Origin: Arenibacter hampyeongensis
GTDB lineage: Bacteria; Bacteroidota; Bacteroidia; Flavobacteriales; Flavobacteriaceae
Assembly (NCBI RefSeq): GCF_002909255.1
Contig: NZ_PIOB01000001.1
Span: 434,001-498,000 of the forward strand
DNA: 64,000 bases
Direction: 5' to 3'
Positions 41,700 to 51,600 of the stretch are shown in pieces; position 1 is the stretch's first letter, and every line of letters begins with the position of its first letter. Both the position numbers and the translations under genes were made by a program. Below the pieces are notes generated by a model. The model saw only the letters and a list, made by a program, of their open reading frames with translations, searched no databases and was not told where the DNA came from.

Positions 41700-43685
41700 T
41701 TATAACTTAGTGATATGTACAACAAAACCATTGTTGCTTTTCAGGTCTATGTTTAATTTTGAACTGTTTGTGACTTCAATTTCTTCAATTTTAACTTGAG
41801 TTCTGGTTTTAACCGCTTCATCATCTGTATACACTTTGGCTTCATATGTAGTACCAGACTCTAAAAATGAAAAATTCAGTTCTACTTGCCGTGCGGTTTT
41901 GCCATTGATGCCTCCCACAAACCAATCGTTTCCTTTTCTCCGGGCTATCACACCAATTTCTCCAATTTCAGCTTGAAATACCTTTGTTTCGTCCCAAGTG
42001 GTTGGCACATTATTGAAGAACTCCAACTCCGGCTCATTTCCAATAGTCTTGGTATCGCCCCAAAGCCCATCGTCTTTAACCGGGGCTGCCGGAGCTTTAT
42101 CGTACCAGTATAAAAACTGCAGCGGACTAAAAATGCATACCGTTTTCGCTAATTGAGATGCGTGCGAGCCCATTTTATCGACACGTGTATTAAAATAGCA
42201 CACCGTGTTATCGGCTGCTCCTGCCAACATTCTGGTAAACATAGTAATTAACGTATGTTCATTGGGTACGGTTTCCTCGTCGCCGCGAATACCTTCTTGG
42301 GTCAGCAGGTTGGGATAGGTTCTAGAAAATCCCGTGGGTCTATATTCATCGTGCACATCTACAACCATTTCAAACTCGGCCGCTTTTTTTATGGCTTCAT
42401 GCATCCAGGTAGTTGCATCTTGGTCTCCCACCCGCACAAAACCAAATTTAATCCCGGAAACGCCCCATTCTTTAAACAATGGTAATATCTCGTCCAATTG
42501 TTTTTCCAAAGCTCTACGGTTTACATATAGCATAACCTTAACGCCGTTTTCTTTGGCGTACTTACAAATAGCAACAATATCAAAAGGACCTTTGGAACGT
42601 TTGGGGTCTAAAGTAACCGTTGTGGCATCGGAAGCATTGTCCATCTCGTTGCCATACCAACCGGCATCAAAATGCACATATTGCATATTATGGCTGGCTA
42701 CAAAATCGATGGCTGCGAAACCGCCTTGAGTGGTTAAGGTGCTTTCACGAAGTACCTTTCCAGGGGTAATCCATGATTCGTCTTCAATTTCCGTAGGAGG
42801 ATTTAAATTTTGAATTATATAATTATTTTCAAGTAATTGTCCATAACTACTGCCGATCATGACTACACGCCATGGTGATTGAAAAGGTAGCTTTTTATGC
42901 ACCATAGCGCCTTCAATTTTACTTTCGCCAATCACAGCTCCCGTTATGGTGTCTTGTTTTTGCTCCCCTGTTTTACCATCAGGCGAAGACACTATACTGT
43001 ATTTGGATGACTTGCCTTTATTAAAACTCAATCGGCCATAATCTACCAATCCTGCTTCCGCTAAGGCAATTTTTACACTATCACCAATTTCAATCAACAA
43101 TGGACGGTCTGCCCCTTCTTGTAAATCCGTTATGGGAATTTTTCTGTATTCCCCTTGCGCCGTAAGTACTCCTTTTTCACGTTTTGGGGTGGACCAAACC
43201 GGAAAATCTTCAGAAAAATTGTAGTGAACATTTTCACTTAAACCTATTTCTTCCAATCCCTTTTGCTCAGGAATTTCATAAGCGAAAGCTATCCCTTCAT
43301 CGTAAGCTCTTGCTATTATATTGACTTTCGCCTCACCCTGTCTTAAATGTATTTTTGTTTGATTGTAATGATTTGGAATGGTACTCAATTCATTAAACCT
43401 TGAATTCCAAATAGCGTTTTCCGAAGTATGTTCTATTTTTTCTACAGAGACTTTTCCTATAAAATGCAATTCTTCTGAAAGTAATTCCAAAACTGAGGTT
43501 TGAATAATTTTCTTATTATCATAATAAACCGAAAAAGTAAGGTCGTTTTGATTTTGATTGTCCAAGAACTCTATTTTTTTAGTTCCGTCCGGTGAGGTCA
43601 ATGCAATGACTTCTGTTTGTTTACAACTACTGAAACTTAATAATAGCAAGAGTGCTACCCTACACTTTTTTAAAAATAGGTTCAT
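41700..43685 (-). CDS. GH97 alpha-glycosidase lipoprotein
   Basis: A 661-residue protein with a lipobox (LLSFSSCK). The family segments are SPDGTKKIEF at the N-terminus, YVHFDAGWYG, then VDVHDEYRPTGFSRTYPNLLTQEG in pieces, and GADNTVCYFN. GH97 includes inverting alpha-glucosidases (SusB type) and retaining alpha-galactosidases. In retaining members I recall the nucleophile Asp in a K-x-D-F motif; here that place reads GIKFGF, so the Asp is missing and an inverting mechanism with catalytic Glu residues is more likely. It closes the three-gene operon of box B, 4 nt after the lyase. Confidence 0.9.
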   Translation of the reverse strand: MNLFLKKCRVALLLLLSFSSCKQTEVIALTSPDGTKKIEFLDNQNQNDLTFSVYYDNKKIIQTSVLELLSEELHFIGKVSVEKIEHTSENAIWNSRFNELSTIPNHYNQTKIHLRQGEAKVNIIARAYDEGIAFAYEIPEQKGLEEIGLSENVHYNFSEDFPVWSTPKREKGVLTAQGEYRKIPITDLQEGADRPLLIEIGDSVKIALAEAGLVDYGRLSFNKGKSSKYSIVSSPDGKTGEQKQDTITGAVIGESKIEGAMVHKKLPFQSPWRVVMIGSSYGQLLENNYIIQNLNPPTEIEDESWITPGKVLRESTLTTQGGFAAIDFVASHNMQYVHFDAGWYGNEMDNASDATTVTLDPKRSKGPFDIVAICKYAKENGVKVMLYVNRRALEKQLDEILPLFKEWGVSGIKFGFVRVGDQDATTWMHEAIKKAAEFEMVVDVHDEYRPTGFSRTYPNLLTQEGIRGDEETVPNEHTLITMFTRMLAGAADNTVCYFNTRVDKMGSHASQLAKTVCIFSPLQFLYWYDKAPAAPVKDDGLWGDTKTIGNEPELEFFNNVPTTWDETKVFQAEIGEIGVIARRKGNDWFVGGINGKTARQVELNFSFLESGTTYEAKVYTDDEAVKTRTQVKIEEIEVTNSSKLNIDLKSNNGFVVHITKL

Positions 43686-43689
43686 TAAT

Positions 43690-46503
43690 TTATTGTTTTA
43701 GTTCAATTGAAATATTTTGAAAATTTGTTGGTGGTACTTTAAACTGTACTACTTTTTCACCGTTTATATTCCTTCTTCCGCCTCGCAACTCTTTAAAACC
43801 GAAATTTAGAACCACTTCGCCTTCTTTATAATTATCGGGTACGGTCAATAAAAGTGCGTCGTTACAAGTTAACTTTAATTGCTGCCCTGTAACCAAGGTG
43901 GCCGAGCTCGAGTTTTTCCCTAGTATTTCAATGGTATAACCATCAAAACCCATTTCTTTTCCAGCCCCAATAAAAAGTGTTGCCGAATTGCCATCTTGGG
44001 TCAACACCCCAAAAGTTCCTGTAAATTCAATTGATTTATGTTGATACGAATCATAGACCTCGGAAGAAAACACATAATCCGTTCTATCTGTTTTACTATC
44101 GATTTGTAGTCCTACAAAATTTGGCTTATCATTAGAGACAGCAAAAGGTTTTACCGCTTTGATGGTTGCTGGTTCTTTGGTAGTAGAAGGCTCGAAAACG
44201 GCAACAAAAGGACTTTTCCAAGCTTCGCCATATTGCCTAAGCACGGTGGTCAGCAAGGGTGCTTTCTCTATTTTTTCTGGAAGTATGTTTCTGAAGGCCT
44301 CGGAATGGGGCGATTTTACCTTAAAAAGTTCGCGGTTTTCATTCCCGTTCATCCACATATTCATCTTTATGTTCTCCTCGTTGATAGATAAATTGTATGT
44401 TGCCTTAAACGGACTATCTATTCTTGTGGATGACTCATCAAACAAATAATCATATGCTTTTATGTTGCCCAATTTTGAGTTTAATTTTGATGATGGCTTT
44501 AATGTTATTGGTTGATTATCTGCTGTTGTGAAGTGTAATTCTTGCCCCAAATTATGGTAGAAATAGTCGTGATAATCAGCATTATTGGCTTTGGTTCTAG
44601 ATCTGAAAATATCAATATAGTAGCCCGTCTTCTCCCCTGTCCTAACAATAGCCATTACCCGGTTTTGATCAGATTTGGTACTGGGTTCGTTGAAATAAAG
44701 ATTGGAAAAGCCGATATAAGGGTAGTACCCTGTTTTCCTTTCGCTCTTTGGGTATAGGTCATTCACCTGAAAGGGGTAATAGCTCCGCATTTTTTCGTAT
44801 TGCGATTTTCCATTTACGGAAACCGTGTTGTGGGCAGGAAATTGGGAATAGTATTCGCGATAGTCGGGCTGAAAATAACTGGAGCCCCTACCGCCTTCAG
44901 GTCCCAGGATATAGCCTTTGCCATAAAGTTCCATGGCCATACCGTTGGAGTGCGCATGGTTGCCCAAGGATGCTACCTGGGATATCATTAGGCCGTGTTC
45001 GGCGTCGTGGCCGTTTCGCATGGCCAGCCAACTAACATTAGGAGCATAAAAGGTTTGGGTCATAAAATCATCTTGCTTTGCAGCGGCGATGCCCGTATCC
45101 AGCAATACTTCCGTATTAAATAGAAAATCAAAAAACGGATCTTTTCTCCTTTTTTCCTTCAGCAAGTCCTGCTTGCCGTTGAGCATATACATCAAGGCAG
45201 TAAATTTTTCCTCTTGCTGGGATTTACCAAACATTTGGGCATTGGCCACTAGATCTATAATGGGTTCTGATTCCAAGGTTCCATAGTGCGAGTCGCCAAA
45301 GGCCACTATATGTTTGTTGGGGAACAAATATTGTGGCATGACCTCCACTGCTTTTGGAATTATTGACATGGCCGGAATAATATCTACCCCAACGGCTTCT
45401 TGGATTATCCTTGCCATATGGGTATAGCCTTTGGCAACACTTAAGGCATAGCCGGCACTTTCATTCCAAACTCCATTATCCTGATCGTAACCATAGGCCA
45501 AAACATCGGCAACCGACCATTGTCTGGCTTCTGTCTCGTTAAATACGCGATGCAAGTAGTATTGACAGCCCTTACCGTCTTCATAATCCTTATCATCATT
45601 CAAAGCCAGGGCCAGTTGTATTACAAAATTTGCCTGATGGAGGTTCCAGTTATTATCGGGAACCCCATTTTTTATGATTATTTCAGCCAATTTTTTTAGA
45701 GACCCCGTATATATGGAAACCATAGGCTTTTTCTTCTCCTGAATATATTCATAGAGAAATCCATAGGTTTCCGCCAGTTCGTCTACAATGTTTTCTTTGA
45801 TGACCTGGAAAGATGTGAGACCAATGATTCGCTGTACATTCCCATGCTGAAGATCTACAACCTCTTTCCTGTAATACAACCCCTGCATGTACACATCAAA
45901 GAGATGGGCCGCTAATTGGGCATAATCTTCATCGCGTTCAATAAAGTACACGATGGCCGCATTGCGGGCTATTTTCATGATGTTCTCATTGGTGTTTTCT
46001 ATGATCCTTCCCGTTTTGGATGGGGGCACCCATTCCCAATCATTTGTATTTTTGTTTTGTAAATACAAGCCTCTTTCGTCCTCCAAATAGGGTTTTATAT
46101 CCTGTAGCTCGGGAGATTTATAGGCCGTAACATAATCTCTCTGCCCTGTAAACCTTACAGTAGGTACCGGGGCACGACCTGTGGCGTGGGAATATAATTC
46201 CCCCTCCACGAACACATCGGTGGCATGCGATTTCCAATACATTTGAAAACGGGAAGACAACCACTCCGGATTCTTCTTATATTGGTCCACATACTTTATT
46301 AGTCCACTTTTAAATGCCGTATAGGCCGACTTAATTTCTTCTGAATTTTCAATTTTCTGTAGGATGTTGTCCTTGTTTAAATGCGGGACCAACATTCGGG
46401 GATGCGCCCTTTCTATGGAATCGGGAAAAAGGAATTGTGCAAATGCCCAATCACAATTACATAGGAAGACGATTGTCGCAAAAACAAAAATTTTATTTCT
46501 CAT
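43690..46503 (-). CDS. Heparinase II/III-like polysaccharide lyase (paralogue 2)
   Basis: Start chosen at the ATG at 46503, which gives a clean signal peptide (MRNKIFVFATIVFLCNCDWAF, about 23 residues); an upstream Met 11 codons earlier would overlap the sulfatase gene. The protein has 937 residues and the same architecture as the 33207-35981 lyase. Shared segments include SKTGRI, GVPDNNWNLHQA, GNHAHSNGMAMELYGKGY, and EYYSQFPAHNTV. The two enzymes differ along their whole length, so the duplication is old and they probably cut different linkages or chain regions. It is preceded by a sulfatase (5 nt) and followed by GH97 (4 nt). Confidence 0.82.
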   Translation of the reverse strand: MRNKIFVFATIVFLCNCDWAFAQFLFPDSIERAHPRMLVPHLNKDNILQKIENSEEIKSAYTAFKSGLIKYVDQYKKNPEWLSSRFQMYWKSHATDVFVEGELYSHATGRAPVPTVRFTGQRDYVTAYKSPELQDIKPYLEDERGLYLQNKNTNDWEWVPPSKTGRIIENTNENIMKIARNAAIVYFIERDEDYAQLAAHLFDVYMQGLYYRKEVVDLQHGNVQRIIGLTSFQVIKENIVDELAETYGFLYEYIQEKKKPMVSIYTGSLKKLAEIIIKNGVPDNNWNLHQANFVIQLALALNDDKDYEDGKGCQYYLHRVFNETEARQWSVADVLAYGYDQDNGVWNESAGYALSVAKGYTHMARIIQEAVGVDIIPAMSIIPKAVEVMPQYLFPNKHIVAFGDSHYGTLESEPIIDLVANAQMFGKSQQEEKFTALMYMLNGKQDLLKEKRRKDPFFDFLFNTEVLLDTGIAAAKQDDFMTQTFYAPNVSWLAMRNGHDAEHGLMISQVASLGNHAHSNGMAMELYGKGYILGPEGGRGSSYFQPDYREYYSQFPAHNTVSVNGKSQYEKMRSYYPFQVNDLYPKSERKTGYYPYIGFSNLYFNEPSTKSDQNRVMAIVRTGEKTGYYIDIFRSRTKANNADYHDYFYHNLGQELHFTTADNQPITLKPSSKLNSKLGNIKAYDYLFDESSTRIDSPFKATYNLSINEENIKMNMWMNGNENRELFKVKSPHSEAFRNILPEKIEKAPLLTTVLRQYGEAWKSPFVAVFEPSTTKEPATIKAVKPFAVSNDKPNFVGLQIDSKTDRTDYVFSSEVYDSYQHKSIEFTGTFGVLTQDGNSATLFIGAGKEMGFDGYTIEILGKNSSSATLVTGQQLKLTCNDALLLTVPDNYKEGEVVLNFGFKELRGGRRNINGEKVVQFKVPPTNFQNISIELKQ

Positions 46504-46508
46504 ATATT

Positions 46509-48005
46509 TTATTTGCTGTCCTGCTTCCTTTCCCAAATGTGACTATCGTTTAAAAGGGCCTTATATTCCTGGCGAAGCTCTTTTTTCAGCCGTTCAAGAA
46601 CCTCAGGATGTTTTGTTGAAAGGTCCTGCGTTTCCGCGATATCTTGCTTTAGGTTATACAGGACAAAATCGGTAAGTGTGGCATTTTTCACCAAAGCCTC
46701 GTTGCCGCGATGTATATTTAGGATTTTAGGGAGATACCCATCTTCGTTCTTTAGTCGGGCCATTATTTTCCAATCACCACTGCGCATGGCGATTACATGT
46801 TGGTTGAGTGCATTGTAAAAACCCCATAGCAAGGGTTTGCTTCGTGCAACAGTTCCCGTGTTTAAAAATGATGTGATCGATTGACCATTCAATTCCTTCT
46901 TTGGTAAACCGGCTCTGGCCAATTCCGAAAAAGTGGGTAGAAAATCCAAAGCGGACACTACTGCATCCGAAGTTCCGATATAGGTCTCTTTGCCCAACCA
47001 ATTTATAATACAGGGTACTCGAAAACCGGCTTCGCTGGTCCATAATTTCATTCCTTTTAAATTGCCGGGGGAACCATAGGAACGTTTTGCCCGGTTATAC
47101 CTCAACAGGGTTTCAGGGCCGTTGTCCGAAGTAAATACTACAAGGGTGTTTTTATCCAAGCCATTATTTTTTAAATAGGCCATTAATCTGCCTACAGCAA
47201 TATCTACGTTTTCCACGTTTGCGAAATATTCCGCTTCTTCAACCGTATCAGTAAATTCAAGGTATTTTTCTACCAAGGCTTCCGGTGATGCGATAGGTTC
47301 GTGGGGCTCATGAAAGGCAACCTCCAGAAAGAAAGGATTGTCTCCCTCTTTTTTGTCGAGCCAATGTTTAGCCTCATCAACGATAAGCTGACTGCTAAAT
47401 CCTTCCAATTTGCCCACCTGGGCCCCATTACGGACAAAGTTCTTTGGATCTTTATGACTGGGAGATGCATTGTTATGGGTAGCAAACCAGTGCTGGAAAC
47501 CAAAGTGGTCCGGTTGTGGCTGTTCTTCGGAATTGAACAAAGAACTGCCGTGCCACTTACCTACCAAACAAGTGCTATATCCAGCAGAATTAAGTAGCTG
47601 TGGAATGGTTTCCTCATCGGCTTGCAAATGAACCAGATCCTTTAAATCGTCACTTTCCTTATGACCGCCAACAATAAAATCGTACAAGCCTGCCCTATTC
47701 GGGCTTCTACCCGTTAATAACCCTACCCTTGAAGGGGAACATACAGGAGCGGCGGAATAAAAATTGGTAAGCTTTATTCCAGTCTCGGCCAATTTATCAA
47801 GGTTGGGTGTTTTAATAACGGGGTGGCCATAGGAGGCAAGGTCTCCATAACCTAGATCGTCGCAAAGCAGTACAATAATGTTGGGTCGGGACTTGTCAAC
47901 CACCTTCACGGAATTGGGGGTAGATTTGCACGATGTTACTATCAGGCAACATATCCCCAAAACAAATACAAAAACTCTCATATAATAAAGTTTAAATTTC
48001 TCCAT
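46509..48005 (-). CDS. Sulfatase lipoprotein (formylglycine-dependent), first gene of box B operon
   Basis: Lipobox LIVTSCKS (Cys26) and sulfatase signature CSPSR starting at Cys89, preceded by LCDDLGYGDLASYG and followed by LLTGRSPNRAGL. Further active-site parts are GKWHGS and TSDNGPE. The length of 498 residues is normal. The tight gaps to the lyase and GH97 genes show one transcript, started from the box B promoter 120 nt upstream. Desulfation is often needed before a lyase can act, which would explain the pairing. A second Met at codon 9 is an alternative start. Confidence 0.93.
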   Translation of the reverse strand: MEKFKLYYMRVFVFVLGICCLIVTSCKSTPNSVKVVDKSRPNIIVLLCDDLGYGDLASYGHPVIKTPNLDKLAETGIKLTNFYSAAPVCSPSRVGLLTGRSPNRAGLYDFIVGGHKESDDLKDLVHLQADEETIPQLLNSAGYSTCLVGKWHGSSLFNSEEQPQPDHFGFQHWFATHNNASPSHKDPKNFVRNGAQVGKLEGFSSQLIVDEAKHWLDKKEGDNPFFLEVAFHEPHEPIASPEALVEKYLEFTDTVEEAEYFANVENVDIAVGRLMAYLKNNGLDKNTLVVFTSDNGPETLLRYNRAKRSYGSPGNLKGMKLWTSEAGFRVPCIINWLGKETYIGTSDAVVSALDFLPTFSELARAGLPKKELNGQSITSFLNTGTVARSKPLLWGFYNALNQHVIAMRSGDWKIMARLKNEDGYLPKILNIHRGNEALVKNATLTDFVLYNLKQDIAETQDLSTKHPEVLERLKKELRQEYKALLNDSHIWERKQDSK

Positions 48006-48132
48006 AGTTGGAAGCCTCGTATTTCATTTTTCTTTGGCAGTAACTAATGGTGCAAAAAGCAAAATTCCGTTGTTTAAGGCATATTATTTCTACAGTGTTG
48101 AGTTCATAATAAAACTGGACTTTCCTGTATTA

Positions 48133-48192
48133 CAATTTTAGTTAGAGTTTTATTAAGGAAGCATAAAGTATGGTTCAAAGGGTATAAATTAT
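48133..48192 (-). promoter_or_regulatory. Box B: activator box plus -7 element of the sulfatase-lyase-GH97 operon
   Basis: Read toward the gene: ATAATTTA, TACCCTTTGAA, two bases, ATACTTTA (48192 down to 48164), then 23 nt and the -7 element TAAAATTG (48140-48133). Spacing is identical to boxes A and C. The sulfatase start codon is at 48005. No TTG is kept at the -33 position, as expected for an activator-dependent promoter. Confidence 0.85.
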
Positions 48193-48511
48193 GATTCCTT
48201 ATGCACCTATTTGTCCGCTAGGTGGGCCTTTCTACAAGATTAAAGAATTATTCTTCCATTTACTTACCAATATTCAGTATCCTTAAATACGGCTTAAAAT
48301 ATAAGTTTTCCAATCCTAAAGATTCTTCGGGAACACCAATAAAATCCACACTATTGGTACTGGGGTACAATATGTGATTTGTTAAGTGCATTTTTAAATG
48401 CTGATCAAAGGTTGATTTTGGGGACACTTTTAAATTACAGAAATGGGGGTGATTTTACACTAATGAACGCTTCAGGGTAATGATTTTGCCATTTTAGGCG
48501 GTAAAGGAGTG

Positions 48512-48571
48512 ATAATTTATACCCTTTGAATCATAATTTAAACCTTGGACCTAGAATTCTTTTTAACATTG
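48512..48571 (+). promoter_or_regulatory. Box C: activator box plus -7 element of susC-susD
   Basis: ATAATTTA (48512-48519), TACCCTTTGAA, two bases and ATAATTTA (48533-48540) form a direct repeat with a 21-bp period. After 23 nt comes TAACATTG (48564-48571). A TTG at 48545-48547 could serve as -33 element with a 16-nt spacer. Transcription would start near 48578, giving a leader of about 87 nt before the susC ATG. Boxes B and C face away from each other in the 659-bp spacer 48006-48664. Confidence 0.85.
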
Positions 48572-48664
48572 CCTTAACAAATATTAACGCCAAGAACGTG
48601 GTATTAAATTGTTGGCAAATTCATTCACAATTAACCAATAAACAACCATTTAAATGAAACTTTT

Positions 48665-51600
48665 ATGATTACGGAAAAAAACAAACAATTTAGTTTAAAG
48701 TACGTTACCGGATTTATGGTAATAGTAGGGTTATTGCTCGGTGGATCAACTGGGTTAATGGCAGCCGGCACAAATAGTGTTTTGGGAGTGCCAATTTTAG
48801 AATTGGAAATGGATCAGGAGTTGACTATCACCGGTACGGTGACCAGTTCCGAAGACGGGATGCCAATTCCGGCGGTCAATGTAATAGTAAAGGGTACCAA
48901 TAGTGGTACTACCTCCGATTTTGATGGAAATTACGCAATTACCGTTCCCTCGGGCAATAGTGTACTTGTGTTTTCCTCCATGGGTTATGCTACCAAAGAA
49001 ATTGTGGTAGGGTCCAATAGGGTAATAAACATATCATTGGATACCGATGTAAGTGCTCTTGATGAGGTAGTGGTAGTAGGTTATGGTTCGGCAAAAAAGG
49101 AAACGCTAACTGGTTCTATTGAACAGGTTAAAGCTGAAGCTTTTGAAGATTTGGCAGTAGGTAGTCCAGCTTTGGCACTACAGGGTAGAACTCCTGGTCT
49201 GGTTGTTACTCGTACATCTTCAAGACCAGGAGACGAAGGTGTTAATTTTCTTATTAGAGGTGCCTCTTCTATAAATGGAATAGATCCTCTTATTGTTATA
49301 GATGGTATTCCGGCAATAAATTCATCCTCTTTTAATGATATGAACCCAAATGATATTGAAAGCATAAGTGTTTTAAAAGGTGGTTCTGCATCTGTATACG
49401 GTTCTCGTGCCGCTGGTGGGGTAATTTTGGTAACCACTAAAAAAGGAAAAGGAGATGTTAAGGTCGATATTAGTACCATAACCCGTATGGGTACCATAGG
49501 GATTCGTCCACCATCACCAACGATGTCTCAATATGGACAACTATTTGCAGCTGCAGCTCGTGAAGATTTAGCTTCTGGAAAACCACCACGTTATTTCTTT
49601 TGGAATGACCTTGAAACTGTAGACAGAATCGCTTCAGGAGAGGAAGGATATTATGATTTACCTATAAATGGAAATATATGGTTGGGTAATGCTCCTAGAT
49701 TTGATGAAATGTTTGGCAACTCTTACTCTAGCCAGCACAATATAAGTGTATCCGGAGGTACTGAAAAAAGTAATTTCCGTATTTCAGCAGGCTATGATGA
49801 AAATGTCGGTGGTTTGAAAGTAGCGGATGATAGTGCCGATAGATATAATTTCTCCATAAATTATGGTGTTGATATTAGTGATAAGCTAAGTTTAAATACC
49901 AATATCAATTATTTACATAATAAGTTTTCAGGACCAACGTCTGGTTTGGCCAGGGAAGCAGCTACATGGGATGCACCTTTATTCCCTACCTATAACCCTG
50001 ATGGACAATATTACGCCAATTTTGGTGGTGTTAATATTACAGGTGATAGAAACGCAATAGCGCAAGTTAAAGATGGAGGCCGAGAAAATAAAGCTGTTGA
50101 GCAGTTTAAAATAGCTGCACAGGCAACCTATAAATTTACGGACAATTTAAATTTTACGGGATCTTATGCCATAAGTAGGCAAAACAGCGAATATCAAGCA
50201 TATGCGGTTTCAGTTCCTCTTTATAGTTGGGACGGAGGATTCTCCAATAATATAAATAATACAAGTTATATCCAGGAAGGAACTGGGCCAGATAACAATG
50301 ACGGTAACATTACCTATAAGAACTATAAAGGGGCTTTAAATTACACAGATAGCTTTGGTGACCATAATATTTCTGGATTATTAGCCATAGAAGGAGAGAA
50401 AAATGAACTAAATGAGTACAATGTTAGGAGAAATGGCTTTGTTGATTATGGTGTGTACGATTTAAATTTAGGAGCCACAGATCAACTTGTGACAACCTCT
50501 GGAGGAGGTAACACATGGGGATTTTTTGGTTATATCGGACGTATAAATTATGATTATAAAGGGAAATATCTATTGGAATTCCAAGGCAGAAGGGATGGAT
50601 CTTCAAGGTTTGCAGATGGCGCTAAATGGTCTAACTACGGCAGTGTATCCGGCGGTTGGGTCTTAAGTGCGGAAGAATTTCTTAAAGACAGTGATGTCGT
50701 ATCATTTTTAAAAATAAGAGGTGGTTATGGTGAATTAGGTAGTACTTCCGGTATTGGTAATTTTGGGTATTTATCAACAGTTGGCTTTGGTACTACTGTT
50801 TTTGGCGAAACAAATGCAAATCAACAAGCAACTTCAAGAGCCAGTAGTTTATTTAGTAGTACTACAACATGGGAACGTATTGTTTCAAAAGAAATTGGTT
50901 TGGACTTTAGATTATTTAATAACAAGGTATTCGGTTCATTGGACCTTTATCAAAAAGATAATGTAGGGATGCTCGTTAGAGGGATTACGCCAGATGTGCT
51001 TGGAACGGCAACTCCATTTACCAATATAGGTACTTTAGAGACCAAAGGTTGGGAAGCAATGTTAGGTTGGCAGGGTAAAGTTGGTGATTTGGACTTCACT
51101 ATAAGTGCAAATATGAGTGATTCTAGAAATGAAATTACAGAATATGATGGAGCTCAAACAATTTTTGAAAACCTAAATGATACAGATAGATCTAGAAACA
51201 TTTTAGGAAAACCAATTAACTCGTTTTATTTATGGGAAACGGATGGTTATTTTGATTCTCAGGCCCAAGTTGACGCCTATTATGCAAGTCTTGACCCAGG
51301 AGGCATATTGCCATCACAAAGCTCAAACGATGCTTTGCGTCCTGGAGATATGATTGTTGTAGATTCCAATGGTGATGGGAGTCTTGATAATGATGATTTA
51401 ACGTACCAAGGAGATGCTGCTCCCCATTATGTTTACGGACTAAATTTTGATATAAAATACAAGAATTTTGATGTAAGTGCATTTTTTCAAGGCGCTCTAG
51501 ATCATCAAATATATAGGGAAGGTTATTTTGCACAACCTTTTCAGGCAGAATGGCAGAACCAATCCAATACATGGTTAGGCAGAACATGGACTGAGGATAA

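Noticed and set aside
42334-42729. 131-codon plus-strand frame inside the GH97 gene
   Set aside because: Antisense shadow of a confident glycoside hydrolase gene, without any family motif.
46504-46536. Eleven-codon extension of the second lyase
   Set aside because: It would overlap the sulfatase gene and place charged residues before the signal peptide; the ATG at 46503 is better.
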